Assembly: GCA_035555675.1 (NCBI GenBank)
Contig: DATMGH010000193.1
Coordinates: forward strand, 1-64,000
DNA: 64,000 bases
Origin: Solirubrobacter sp035555675
GTDB lineage: Bacteria > Actinomycetota > Thermoleophilia > Solirubrobacterales > Solirubrobacteraceae
Reading direction: 5' to 3'
Shown: piece after piece, positions 7,528-15,216 of the stretch
How positions within the stretch are numbered: the first letter of the stretch is position 1
Layout of the letters: each line of letters starts with the position of its first letter
Notes under the pieces: generated by a model
What the model saw: only the letters and a program-made list of their open reading frames with translations
Told to the model about the DNA's origin: nothing
Databases searched by the model: none
Program-made: the position numbers and the translations under genes

Positions 7528-9395
7528 TCGACCGTCACCGTCTTCGCCAGGTTGCGCGGGCGGTCGACGTCACGGCCGAGGACGCGGGCCGCGTGGTAGA
7601 CGAGCAGCTGCAGCGGCACGACCGCGACCAGCGCCGACAGCGCGCCGGCGTCGGGGACGCGGACGACGTCGTCGGCGTCGGCCGCGACGTCGAGGGAGGC
7701 CGCGTGGGCGGCGCCGGCCGCGACGTCGAGGGAGGCCGCGCGGGCGGCGCCGGCCGCGTCGCCGCCGGCCGCCGCGTCACCGTCCGCCGCCGCGTCGCCG
7801 GCGACGGCGAGCACGTGCGCGCCGCGCGTGCGCACCTCGGCCAGGTTCGAGCGCAGCTGGGCCAGCGCCGGCCCGGCGGTCGCCACGCAGATCACCGGCG
7901 TCTGCGCCGAGAGCAGCGCGATCGGGCCGTGCTTCATCTCGCCCGCCGGGTACGCGTCGGCCGGGACGTACGCGATCTCCTTGAGCTTGAGCGCGCCCTC
8001 GGCGGCGATCGCCGCGCCGGGGCCGCGGCCGAGGAACATCGCCAGCGGTGCGTCCGCGACCCGCGGCGCGACCGCGCGCGCCCACGGCTCGGCGACCGCG
8101 ATCGCCCGCTCGAAGCGCTCGGGCAGCGCCGCGAGGTCGCCCGCGAGCCCGCCCGCGTCGCCGCCCAGCCGCAGCGCGAGCGCCGCCAACGCCGCGACCT
8201 GGGTGCTGAACGTCTTCGTCGCCGCCACGCCGACCTCGGCGCCCGCACGCGTCAGCAGCACGGCGTCCGCGTCGCGCGCGGCCTGGGAGTCGGCCACGTT
8301 GGTGAGCGTCAGCACGGGACTGCCGCGGTCGCGCGCCGCGTGCAGCGCCGTCAGCGTGTCCGCCGTCTCGCCCGATTGCGTGACGCCGATCACCAGCTCG
8401 CCGGCGCGCGCGACGTGCGGGCGCTGGCGGTGCTCGGACGCGATCTCGACCTCCACCGGCAGCCCGGACGCCGCCTCCAGCAGCTCGCGCGCCGCCAGCC
8501 CGGCGTGGTAGGAGGTGCCGCAGCCGACGATCCGGATCGCCCGCAGCCCGGCGAGCGGCGGCAGCGGGACGTCGAGCTGCTCGAGCAGCGTGCGCGCCAG
8601 CGCGGCCGGCTGCTCGGCGATCTCCTTGCGCATGAACGTCTCGAACCCCTCGCGGTCCGGCGGCGCATGATCCGTGGACGCGAGCGTGACGCGCGCGTGC
8701 GGCCGGCCGGCGATCTCGACGTCCCCGTCCGGGCCGAGCGTCACCAGCTCCGCGTCCTCGAGCTCGACCACGCGCGGCGTCTCGGCCGCGAACGCCGCGA
8801 CCGCGGACGCCAGGAACGCCTCTCCGTCGCCGACGCCGGCGACCAGCGGCGTCCGGCGGCGGACGCCGACCAGCACGCCGGGCTCGCCGGCGGCGACGGC
8901 CACGAACGAGAAGCGGCCGCGCAGCTCGCCGCGGGCGCCGCCGACCGCGCGCGCGAGGTCGCCGTCGTAGCGCTCGCCGACCAGGTGCGCGACGACCTCC
9001 GCGTCGGTCTCCGACGTCAGCTCGACGCCGTCCGCCCGCAGCCGCTCGCGCAGCGCCTGCCAGTTCTCCACGATCCCGTTGAGGACGATCTGCACGCGCC
9101 CGGACGCGTCCGCGTGCGGGTGCGCGTTGGCCTCGGTCACCGCGCCGTGGGTGGCCCAGCGGGTGTGCCCGATGCCGGCGGTCGGCTCGGGCTCGGCACC
9201 GCCCGAGGCGAGCGCCGGGACGCGGTCGCGCAGCGCCGACAGCGCACCGACGGCGCGCGTGCGCTCGAGCGTCCCATCGGCGTGGCAGAGCGCGATGCCG
9301 GCCGAGTCATAGCCGCGGTACTCGAGCGCCGACAGGCCGTCCGGCAGCAGCGGCCGGGCGGCGCGGGCGCCGGTGCATCCGACGATTCCACACAT
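7524..9395 (-). CDS. glmS: Glutamine-fructose-6-phosphate aminotransferase (isomerizing)
   Basis: 623-residue enzyme making glucosamine-6-phosphate from fructose-6-phosphate and glutamine, the entry to UDP-GlcNAc. N-terminal Ntn amidotransferase with Cys2 (MCGIVGC), YRGYDSAG and GHTRWATHG; then two SIS domains with GCGTSYHAG, TQSGETADT, GRGPGAAIAAEGALKLKE and the C-terminal PRNLAKTVTVE. The ATG at 9395 fixes the catalytic Cys at position 2. Odd feature: about residues 533-576 in the second SIS domain form an Ala/Asp/Gly-rich insertion with internal tandem repeats, absent from ordinary GlmS. Position between a deacetylase and a GH18 gene shows it is dedicated to polymer precursor supply; a housekeeping copy may exist elsewhere. 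Confidence 0.93.
   Translation of the reverse strand: MCGIVGCTGARAARPLLPDGLSALEYRGYDSAGIALCHADGTLERTRAVGALSALRDRVPALASGGAEPEPTAGIGHTRWATHGAVTEANAHPHADASGRVQIVLNGIVENWQALRERLRADGVELTSETDAEVVAHLVGERYDGDLARAVGGARGELRGRFSFVAVAAGEPGVLVGVRRRTPLVAGVGDGEAFLASAVAAFAAETPRVVELEDAELVTLGPDGDVEIAGRPHARVTLASTDHAPPDREGFETFMRKEIAEQPAALARTLLEQLDVPLPPLAGLRAIRIVGCGTSYHAGLAARELLEAASGLPVEVEIASEHRQRPHVARAGELVIGVTQSGETADTLTALHAARDRGSPVLTLTNVADSQAARDADAVLLTRAGAEVGVAATKTFSTQVAALAALALRLGGDAGGLAGDLAALPERFERAIAVAEPWARAVAPRVADAPLAMFLGRGPGAAIAAEGALKLKEIAYVPADAYPAGEMKHGPIALLSAQTPVICVATAGPALAQLRSNLAEVRTRGAHVLAVAGDAAADGDAAAGGDAAGAARAASLDVAAGAAHAASLDVAADADDVVRVPDAGALSALVAVVPLQLLVYHAARVLGRDVDRPRNLAKTVTVE
7668..7799. repeat. Tandem repeat expansion inside glmS
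   Basis: In-frame repetitive block. The clearest unit is about 39 bases (copies around 7681 and 7720, encoding AASLDVAAGAAH and AASLDVAADADD on the minus strand), followed by a shorter Gly-Asp-Ala-Ala repeat. It inserts about 44 residues into the SIS domain. Confidence 0.75.
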
Positions 9396-9397
9396 GG

Positions 9398-10324
9398 TCA
9401 GTCCTTTCGTTTCAGCCAGCGGTAGACGTCGCCGAGCCCGGTGCCCGGGTCGACCTGGAACCGCTTCGCCTCGCCGGTCCCGTGGGTCGTGAACGGCGGG
9501 TCGGCGGCCTGCGTGAACCAGTTGCCGAACTGGCGCGTGAGCAGGGCGGACAGCAGGCCCGGCAGCGCCGGGTCGTTCGCGGTCCGCCGGCCGACGTCGC
9601 CGTACGGGAGCGCGAGCACGTGCGGCGCGATGCCCTGGCGCGCGAAGCGATCGCGCACCGCGAACAGGTCGCCCGCGACGCGCCGCTCCCATCCCGCGCG
9701 CGTCTCCAGCCCGGCCGAGCGCGTGTAGCGGCGGGCGGTGTAGAACGGGGCCTGCCGGCCGCTGCGGTCGACCGTGATCGTGCGCCGCCCGTCGTGCGCG
9801 GCCGGCTCGACGTCCCAGCGCCCGGAGGCGCGCATCCGCCGCAGCTCCGCCCAGCGCAGGTACGCCGGGTCCCCCGCCTCGACCGGCCCGGTGGCGACGA
9901 CCATCGTCGCGCGCATGCGGAAGCGCTCGAGCAGCGCGTCGGCGCGCCGGTAGGAGGCCAGCTCGCCGCCGTCGACCGTCAGCAGGACCGAGCGCGGCGG
10001 GACCGCGGCGCCGGCACGAAAGCGCGCCCAGTCGGCGCTCGACAGCGAGTGGTAGCCGAGGTGGCGCAGCAGCGCCAGCGTGCGGCCGAACGCGCGCGCG
10101 TCGGTGACGCGCGGCCAGACGAGCACCGGTACGCGGCCGCGCGCCGGCGGCAGCGGCCGGAAGCGGGCCCGCTCGGCCGCGGTCAGCCCGCTCGGCGGCG
10201 CGGGCAGCGGGCCCATCTGGTGCGCGCGCACGTAGCGCTCGCGCGAGTCGCGCACGATCGGGACGACCGCCGCGAACGGCAGCAGCGACAGCGGCACCAG
10301 CGCGGCGGCCAGCAGGCGCCTCAT
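9398..10324 (-). CDS. Polysaccharide deacetylase (NodB-like), degenerate motif
   Basis: 308-residue protein with an N-terminal membrane/signal helix (residues about 3-25) and an extracytoplasmic NodB/PgaB-like domain. RVPVLVWPRVTDARAFGRTL and LGYHSLSSADW match the opening of the PgaB/IcaB deacetylase family, SVLLTVDGGELASYRRADALL aligns with its metal motif, and LALPYGD with a later motif. The usual TFDDG is TVDGG (residues 116-120), so the second, metal-binding Asp is Gly, and the family YH near the N-terminus is WP. The C-terminal part has FTQAADPP, typical of the family. Overlaps the GT2 stop by four bases. Either a variant N-deacetylase of the nascent amino-sugar polymer or a non-catalytic glycan-binding form. 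Confidence 0.7.
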   Translation of the reverse strand: MRRLLAAALVPLSLLPFAAVVPIVRDSRERYVRAHQMGPLPAPPSGLTAAERARFRPLPPARGRVPVLVWPRVTDARAFGRTLALLRHLGYHSLSSADWARFRAGAAVPPRSVLLTVDGGELASYRRADALLERFRMRATMVVATGPVEAGDPAYLRWAELRRMRASGRWDVEPAAHDGRRTITVDRSGRQAPFYTARRYTRSAGLETRAGWERRVAGDLFAVRDRFARQGIAPHVLALPYGDVGRRTANDPALPGLLSALLTRQFGNWFTQAADPPFTTHGTGEAKRFQVDPGTGLGDVYRWLKRKD

Positions 10325-11595
10325 CCGTCCGCCCCCGCGGTCGCCGGGCGGGTGCCCCAACTGGTCGTCCGGGCGGTCAGGATCGCCCAGTACGTCTGCC
10401 AGAGCATGAAGCACACGTAGAACGCGCAGAACGCGATGCCGAAGATCCACACCGGGTCGTAGCGCGGCCGCGTGGCGACGTAGTAGAGGCCGTAGGCGAC
10501 CGCCATCGAGTACAGCCCGACGAAGTAGACGAGCGGCGGGCCGGCGCCGTGCACCAGCGGCATCACCAGGCCGGTGCGGACCGCGATCACGGGCGCGATC
10601 AGCGGCAGCAGCGTCGCCAGGTAGGTGGAGACCGCGGCGATCGGGTGCTTGCGCCAGATGAAGCGGGCGACGATCAGCGACTCGCGCGTCCAGGAGCGCT
10701 TCCAGCGCAGCTGCTGGCGCATGAACTGGCGGAAGTGCGCGGGGACGATCGTGCGCGACCGCGCGCGGGCCTCGTAGTGGACGCGCCAGTCGCGCAGGAC
10801 GCAGTTGGTCAGCGAGCGGTCGTCGCCGAACGTCGAGGGCAGGCCGAGGAAGCGCTGGTCCGTCCACCACTCCAGGTGCGGCAGGATCGCCGCGCGCCGG
10901 TACGCGCTGAAACAGCCGCTGCAGCACGTCACGGCGCCGACCAGCGACTCCGCCGCCTTGACGACGCGGAACGCGACGAAGTAGCGCACCGTCTGCATCT
11001 TCGTCAGCCAGGTCTCGTGCACGTTGAGCACGTCCGCGTGCCCGCAGATCGCGCCGACGCGCGGGTCCGCGAACCCCTGCACGAGCGTGCGCAGCGCGTC
11101 CGGCTCGAGCGTCGAGTCGGAGTCCACGAACGCGACGATCTCGGCGTCGGTGGCCTGGATGCCGGCCGCCATCGCCGCCCGCTTGCCCTGGTTGCAGGCC
11201 AGCTCGATCACCGTCACGCGGTCGCTGTCGAGCGCGCGGATCGCGGCCAGCGTGCCGTCGGTCGAGCCGTCGTCGACCGCGACGATCTCCAGCTTCTCGC
11301 GCGGGTAGTCGAGCGCCAGCAGGCTGCGCAGCGACGCGCCGATCGCGTCCTGCTCGTTGAACGCCGGCATCACGATCGCGACGTGCGGCTCCAGGCCGGC
11401 GTCCTTGGCCGGGCGGTACGCGAGGCTCAGCAGGAAGCGGCTGACGATGTAGCCGCAGACGACGATGCCGTAGATCGCGAACAGCGGATCGGTGCTCACC
11501 GTGTCGGCGAACGCGGCCTTGAACGCGACGACCGCGGCGATGATCGCCACCAGGCAGACGCCGGCGACGACGCGGGTGGGGAGATCGAGCCGCAT
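10321..11595 (-). CDS. Processive family-2 glycosyltransferase (hyaluronan/chitin synthase-like)
   Basis: 424-residue membrane enzyme. Two N-terminal transmembrane helices (about 9-30, 38-58), a cytosolic GT-A domain, and three or four C-terminal helices (about 315-410). Motifs in order: MPAFNEQD, Asp108-Asp109 in AVDDGSTDGT, FVDSDS (158-160, metal site), CCSGCFSAYRR, GDDR (257-260) and QQLRW (294-298), the QxxRW that marks processive beta-glycan synthases. The CSGCFSAYRR and GDDR context is closest to NodC/HasA-type enzymes. It presumably polymerises and exports a glycan from UDP-sugars; the dehydrogenase immediately upstream and glmS downstream suggest GlcNAc and an N-acetylated uronic acid or related donor. 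Confidence 0.87.
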   Translation of the reverse strand: MRLDLPTRVVAGVCLVAIIAAVVAFKAAFADTVSTDPLFAIYGIVVCGYIVSRFLLSLAYRPAKDAGLEPHVAIVMPAFNEQDAIGASLRSLLALDYPREKLEIVAVDDGSTDGTLAAIRALDSDRVTVIELACNQGKRAAMAAGIQATDAEIVAFVDSDSTLEPDALRTLVQGFADPRVGAICGHADVLNVHETWLTKMQTVRYFVAFRVVKAAESLVGAVTCCSGCFSAYRRAAILPHLEWWTDQRFLGLPSTFGDDRSLTNCVLRDWRVHYEARARSRTIVPAHFRQFMRQQLRWKRSWTRESLIVARFIWRKHPIAAVSTYLATLLPLIAPVIAVRTGLVMPLVHGAGPPLVYFVGLYSMAVAYGLYYVATRPRYDPVWIFGIAFCAFYVCFMLWQTYWAILTARTTSWGTRPATAGADG

Positions 11596-12834
11596 CTAGA
11601 GCGTCGCGGCGTCGACGACGTTCGGCGCGCCGTCGAGGTACGCGTAATCGTGGTCCGGGTGCTTGACGGTGACCAGCACGGCGTCGTAGTCGCGCGGGTC
11701 CGGGTCGTCGACGCGGGCGAGGCCGTCGCAGGTCGCGACCAGCGGGTCGTGGTAGGCGACGCGCGCCCCGCGCCGCTCGAGCCGCTGGGCGATCTCGCGC
11801 GCGGGCGACGTGCGGCAGTCGCCGACGCCCGCCTTGTAGGCGACGCCGACCAGCAGGACGCGCGGGGACGGTCCCGTCCGTGCCAGCAGGCGGTCGGCGA
11901 CGTCGGCGGGCCGGGCGGCGATCGCCGCCAGCGCGCGCTCGGTCAGCGGCGCCGGCACGCCCGCGGCCTGCAGCGGCGTCAGCAGGTAGTACGGGTCGAC
12001 CGGGATGCAGTGGCCGCCGACGCCCGGGCCGGGACGGTGCGCGAGGTACCCGTACGGCTTCGTCGCCGCCGCCGCGACGACCTCCTCCGGGTTCACCCCG
12101 TAGAGGCTCGCGGCGGCCGCCATCTCGTTCGCGAGCGCCAGGTTGACCGCGCGGAACGTGTTCTCGTGCAGCTTCGTCAGCTCCGCCGCCTCGGCGGAGG
12201 AGACCACGCGCAGCTCGGACGCGGTCGCGGACAGCACGCGCGCGGCCGCGTCCGCGCAGGCGGGCGTGACGCCGCCGACGACGCGCGGCACCGCGGCCTG
12301 CTCGTAGAGCGGGTCGCCCGGGTTGATCCGCTCGGGCGCGAACGCGACGTGCACGTCGCCGCCGGGCTCGAGCCCGCGCGCCGCCAGCGGACGCGCCAGC
12401 AGGGCGCGGGTGGTGCCGACGTACGTGGTCGACGTGAGCACGATCGTCTGGCCCGCTCGCGCGTGCTCGACGGTTGCCGCGCAGGCCGCGGTCAGCGCCC
12501 GCGGGTCGGGGCGGCGGCGGCCGTCGACCGGCGTCGGCACGGCGATCAGCACGGCGTCGGCGTCCGCGAGCGCCGCGGCGTCGGACGTCAGCGCGAACCG
12601 GCCCGAGCGCAGGGCGCGGGCCAGGCGCGGCCGGTCGCGGGCGAGCAGGTCGACCCGGCCCGCGCGGATGGCATCGAGCCGCGGCTCGGAGATGTCGACG
12701 CCGAGCACGTCGAACCCCGCCTCGCGCAGCGCGAGGCCGGTCGGTAACCCCACGTAGCCGAGCCCGAGCACGGCCACGCTCAAGGTCTCCGGCCGCCGCG
12801 GTGCGGCAGCCGGAACGGATGTCACAGCAGTCAA
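11596..12834 (-). CDS. Nucleotide-sugar (UDP-HexNAc type) 6-dehydrogenase
   Basis: 412-residue NAD-dependent enzyme that oxidises C6 of a UDP-sugar to the uronic acid. N-terminal Rossmann VAVLGLGYVGLPTGLAL, central ELTKLHENTFRAVNIALANE-like block, catalytic Cys in GVGGHCIPVDPYYL, and C-terminal Rossmann VLLVGVAYKAGVGDCRTSP. The GHCIPVDPYYL form is that of UDP-GlcNAc/UDP-ManNAc dehydrogenases (WbpA/WecC type), distinct from the GGSCFPKD enzyme at 57476. TTG at 12834 is preferred because AAGGTGG lies four bases upstream; a GTG at 12825 is the alternative. The stop directly abuts the GT2 start, so it is the first gene of the polymer operon. Confidence 0.85.
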   Translation of the reverse strand: MTAVTSVPAAAPRRPETLSVAVLGLGYVGLPTGLALREAGFDVLGVDISEPRLDAIRAGRVDLLARDRPRLARALRSGRFALTSDAAALADADAVLIAVPTPVDGRRRPDPRALTAACAATVEHARAGQTIVLTSTTYVGTTRALLARPLAARGLEPGGDVHVAFAPERINPGDPLYEQAAVPRVVGGVTPACADAAARVLSATASELRVVSSAEAAELTKLHENTFRAVNLALANEMAAAASLYGVNPEEVVAAAATKPYGYLAHRPGPGVGGHCIPVDPYYLLTPLQAAGVPAPLTERALAAIAARPADVADRLLARTGPSPRVLLVGVAYKAGVGDCRTSPAREIAQRLERRGARVAYHDPLVATCDGLARVDDPDPRDYDAVLVTVKHPDHDYAYLDGAPNVVDAATL

Positions 12835-12860
12835 TTCGCCACCTTGTCCGAGGGACGCAT

Positions 12861-12885
12861 GCCCACCGGTCTGACACGGGTGGGC
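12861..12885. other. Hairpin in the leader of the polymer operon
   Basis: GCCCACC and GGTGGGC form a perfect seven-base stem with an 11-base loop, 26 bases upstream of the UDP-sugar dehydrogenase start and downstream of the cax stop. It could be a terminator for cax or a leader structure; no T tract is seen. Confidence 0.35.
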
Positions 12886-12947
12886 CGGCGCTTCCAGGGC
12901 GCGATCCCGCACGCGGGGGACCGAGGCGGCCCCCGTACGGGTGGCGG

Positions 12948-14072
12948 CTAGACGAAGTAGAAGACGATGCCGAGCACGACGTAGACGGCGAGCAGCTGCA
13001 CGCCTTCGAACCACGTCGACTCGCCGTCCTGGGACACGTGAGCGGCGATCAGCACCGCGAGCAGCATCGCCCCCAGCTCCAGGCCGCTGAACTCGAGCGC
13101 CAGCGGGAACGGGCCGAGCACGAAGCTGATCAGCACCAGCACCGGCATCACGAACAGGGCGATCTGGGCGCTCGAGCCGATCGCGATCGCGATCGAGATG
13201 TCCATCTTGTCGCGCGAGGCGAAGTAGACCGCCACCCAGTGCTCGGCCGCGTTGCCGACCACGGCGACGATGATCAGGCTGACGAAGAACGGCGACAGGC
13301 CGATGCCCGCCGACGCCTCCTCGATCGACCCGACGAGGATCTCCGACATCAGGCCCACGGCCACGCCCGCGCCCGCCAGCAGCCCGACGCTCTTCTTGAC
13401 CGACCACGCGTGCTCGGCGGCGTCGTCGTCCTCCGGCTCCGGATTGAAGACGTCACGGTGCGTGTTGAGCGAGAACCAGAGCCCGGCGAAGTACGACAGC
13501 AGCAGGACGATCGCCACCGCGAACGACATGTGCTCGATCTGGCTCGGGTAGTGCGTGGCGTCCTTGGCCAGCTGGGGCAGCGCCCCGCCTTCGACCAGCA
13601 GGTACATGGCCGGCAGCACGAGCGCGACGATCGCCAGCAGCAGCATCGTCGCCTGCGCGCTGACGGCCTCGGCGACGAACTTCTGCCGCTCGCGGCCCCA
13701 GCCGCCGACCAGCATCGCGGCGCCCATCACCAGCAGCAGGTTGCCGAGGATCGAGCCGATGATCGACGCCTTGACGACCTCCTGCAGGCCCTTGTGGAGG
13801 GCGAACAGGGCGATGATCAGCTCGGGGGCGTTGCCGAACGTGACGTTCAGCAGCCCGCCGATGCCCGGCCCGGCGCGGTGCGCGAGCTCCTCGGTCGCGC
13901 GGCCCATCAGCGCCGCGGTCGGCACGACGCCGAGCGCGGACGAGAAGAACACGATGATCGGGTCCGCGTGCGCCAGGTCGAGCACGACCGCGAACGCGAT
14001 GAACGGCACCAGCAGGTAGGGCCAGCCCTGCCCGCTCAGGAGGAACCGCCGCAGGTTCGTGCCCTCGCTCAC
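12948..14072 (-). CDS. cax: Calcium/proton exchanger (CaCA family)
   Basis: 374-residue integral membrane antiporter with about eleven helices in two homologous halves. The two alpha-repeat signatures are visible: GLLNVTFGNAPELIIALFAL in the first half (about residues 73-92) and VVGNAAEHWVAVYFASRDKM in the second, with the paired acidic Glu residues that bind Ca2+. An acidic loop (PEPEDDDAAEH) separates the halves, as in Cax/ChaA proteins. It exports Ca2+ in exchange for protons across the cytoplasmic membrane. ATG at 14072 follows the lipoprotein stop by 31 bases, so both may be co-transcribed. Confidence 0.9.
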   Translation of the reverse strand: MSEGTNLRRFLLSGQGWPYLLVPFIAFAVVLDLAHADPIIVFFSSALGVVPTAALMGRATEELAHRAGPGIGGLLNVTFGNAPELIIALFALHKGLQEVVKASIIGSILGNLLLVMGAAMLVGGWGRERQKFVAEAVSAQATMLLLAIVALVLPAMYLLVEGGALPQLAKDATHYPSQIEHMSFAVAIVLLLSYFAGLWFSLNTHRDVFNPEPEDDDAAEHAWSVKKSVGLLAGAGVAVGLMSEILVGSIEEASAGIGLSPFFVSLIIVAVVGNAAEHWVAVYFASRDKMDISIAIAIGSSAQIALFVMPVLVLISFVLGPFPLALEFSGLELGAMLLAVLIAAHVSQDGESTWFEGVQLLAVYVVLGIVFYFV

Positions 14073-14103
14073 CGAGGCGTGAGCATACGGTGTGCCGCGG
14101 GCG

Positions 14104-15195
14104 TCAGCCCGTGGTCAGCAGCGAGGCGCACTTGCGCGCCTTGGCCTGATCGCCCGCCGCCTGCTCGATGCACTTGGCGTACTTGTCGACGTTGTTGGGC
14201 GTGGCCGAGGAGCCCGAGCCGCCGCCGCTGCCCGAAGAAGAGCCGCCGCCGAGGCCGCCGAGGCTCCCGAGGTCGCCGAGCCCGGCCGTGTTGAGCATCT
14301 TGAGCAACTCTGAGAACGGCTTCGGGTTCTGGGGGGTGGTGATCGTCTGCTTCTGATTGACGTTCGTGAACGTGATGTCCAGGTTCAGCGCCGCCGCGCC
14401 GTTGGTCTTGGCGCCGTTGAGCTCGGCGTCGACCGTGAGCCGGCGCAGGATCTCGTCGTCGACCCCGGTGTAGACCGTGACCGTGACGCGCTTGATCGCG
14501 TCGATCGCCTCCTGCTTCTGCTGCGGCGTCAGCTTCTGCGGCAGCTGCGAGCCCGTGCCCGGCAGGTTCAGCGACGCCGCCTTCTGGGTCAGCGTGTCGA
14601 GATCGTCGACGATCCGCTTGACGTCCGCGTCGCCGCTGATCTTGATCGTCTTCGCGTCGCCGACCTGCGCCTCGCCCTCGTTCTTGGCGTTCGGCAGCCA
14701 CTTCGTGAAGTCGATCCCCAGCGAGCCGAGCGGGTTCTTCTGCTGCTGCTGGGACTGCTGGGACTTGAGCGCCTGCTCATAGCCGGCCACGAACTGCTTG
14801 ACCACCAGGTCGGACACCTCGTACGACGTGCCCATCAGCGTCAGATAGGCCTTCGACCCGTCGTAGGTCACGCCCGCGTCGAACGACTGGCCGCCCGCCT
14901 TCATCTGGGCGGTGAAGCCGAGCTTCGGCAGCCGGTTGGGGCCCTGGCTCTCGAACGGGCCGGAGAGCGACGCGGAGACGGGGCCCTCGCTGGAGCCCGC
15001 GCCGGCGTCGACCTTCAGCTTGGCGTCGAGCGTCGCCGACTTCATCTTGCTGAAGTTGGAGAACGTCGTGCGCAGGAGCGCGTTCGCGTCGGCGGTGGAG
15101 CTGGCCGTGTTCTCCGAGGCCTCGCTGCCGCACGAGGCGAGCGCGAGTGCGGCGATCAGCGGCACGATGAAACGGAGACTGCGGGTCATCGGCAT
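14104..15195 (-). CDS. Exported lipoprotein, LppX/LprG-like in layout
   Basis: 363-residue lipoprotein: signal helix RFIVPLIAALALASC with the lipobox Cys at about residue 22, then a long extracytoplasmic domain of alternating strands and helices (FSNFSKMKSATLDAKLKVDAG, GGQSFDAGVTYDGSKAYLTL, then ILRRLTVDAEL), and a Gly/Ser-rich linker at about 310-330 before a final helix with two Cys. The overall plan (lipoprotein whose first helix reads as motif MKSATLDAKL then a beta-sheet measuring change with sugar or lipid) resembles LppX/LprG-type carriers, but I do not identify the family firmly. The -10-like TAGGCT lies five bases before the ATG, overlapping the divergent promoter. Confidence 0.65.
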   Translation of the reverse strand: MPMTRSLRFIVPLIAALALASCGSEASENTASSTADANALLRTTFSNFSKMKSATLDAKLKVDAGAGSSEGPVSASLSGPFESQGPNRLPKLGFTAQMKAGGQSFDAGVTYDGSKAYLTLMGTSYEVSDLVVKQFVAGYEQALKSQQSQQQQKNPLGSLGIDFTKWLPNAKNEGEAQVGDAKTIKISGDADVKRIVDDLDTLTQKAASLNLPGTGSQLPQKLTPQQKQEAIDAIKRVTVTVYTGVDDEILRRLTVDAELNGAKTNGAAALNLDITFTNVNQKQTITTPQNPKPFSELLKMLNTAGLGDLGSLGGLGGGSSSGSGGGSGSSATPNNVDKYAKCIEQAAGDQAKARKCASLLTTG

Positions 15196-15200
15196 GGCCG

Positions 15201-15210
15201 AGCCTAGCAT
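15201..15210. promoter_or_regulatory. Overlapping divergent -10 boxes, leaderless type
   Basis: TAGGCT on the minus strand (15201-15206) is five bases before the lipoprotein ATG, and TAGCAT on the plus strand (15205-15210) is six bases before the epimerase ATG. The whole divergent gap is 21 bases, leaving room only for leaderless or near-leaderless transcripts. Confidence 0.5.
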
Positions 15211-15216
15211 TGGGAG

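Noticed and set aside
9398..12877. Single 1159-residue frame joining dehydrogenase region and deacetylase
   Set aside because: Only the last 308 residues are a real protein (deacetylase); the rest is an out-of-frame reading of the GT2 and dehydrogenase genes, which are intact in their own frames.
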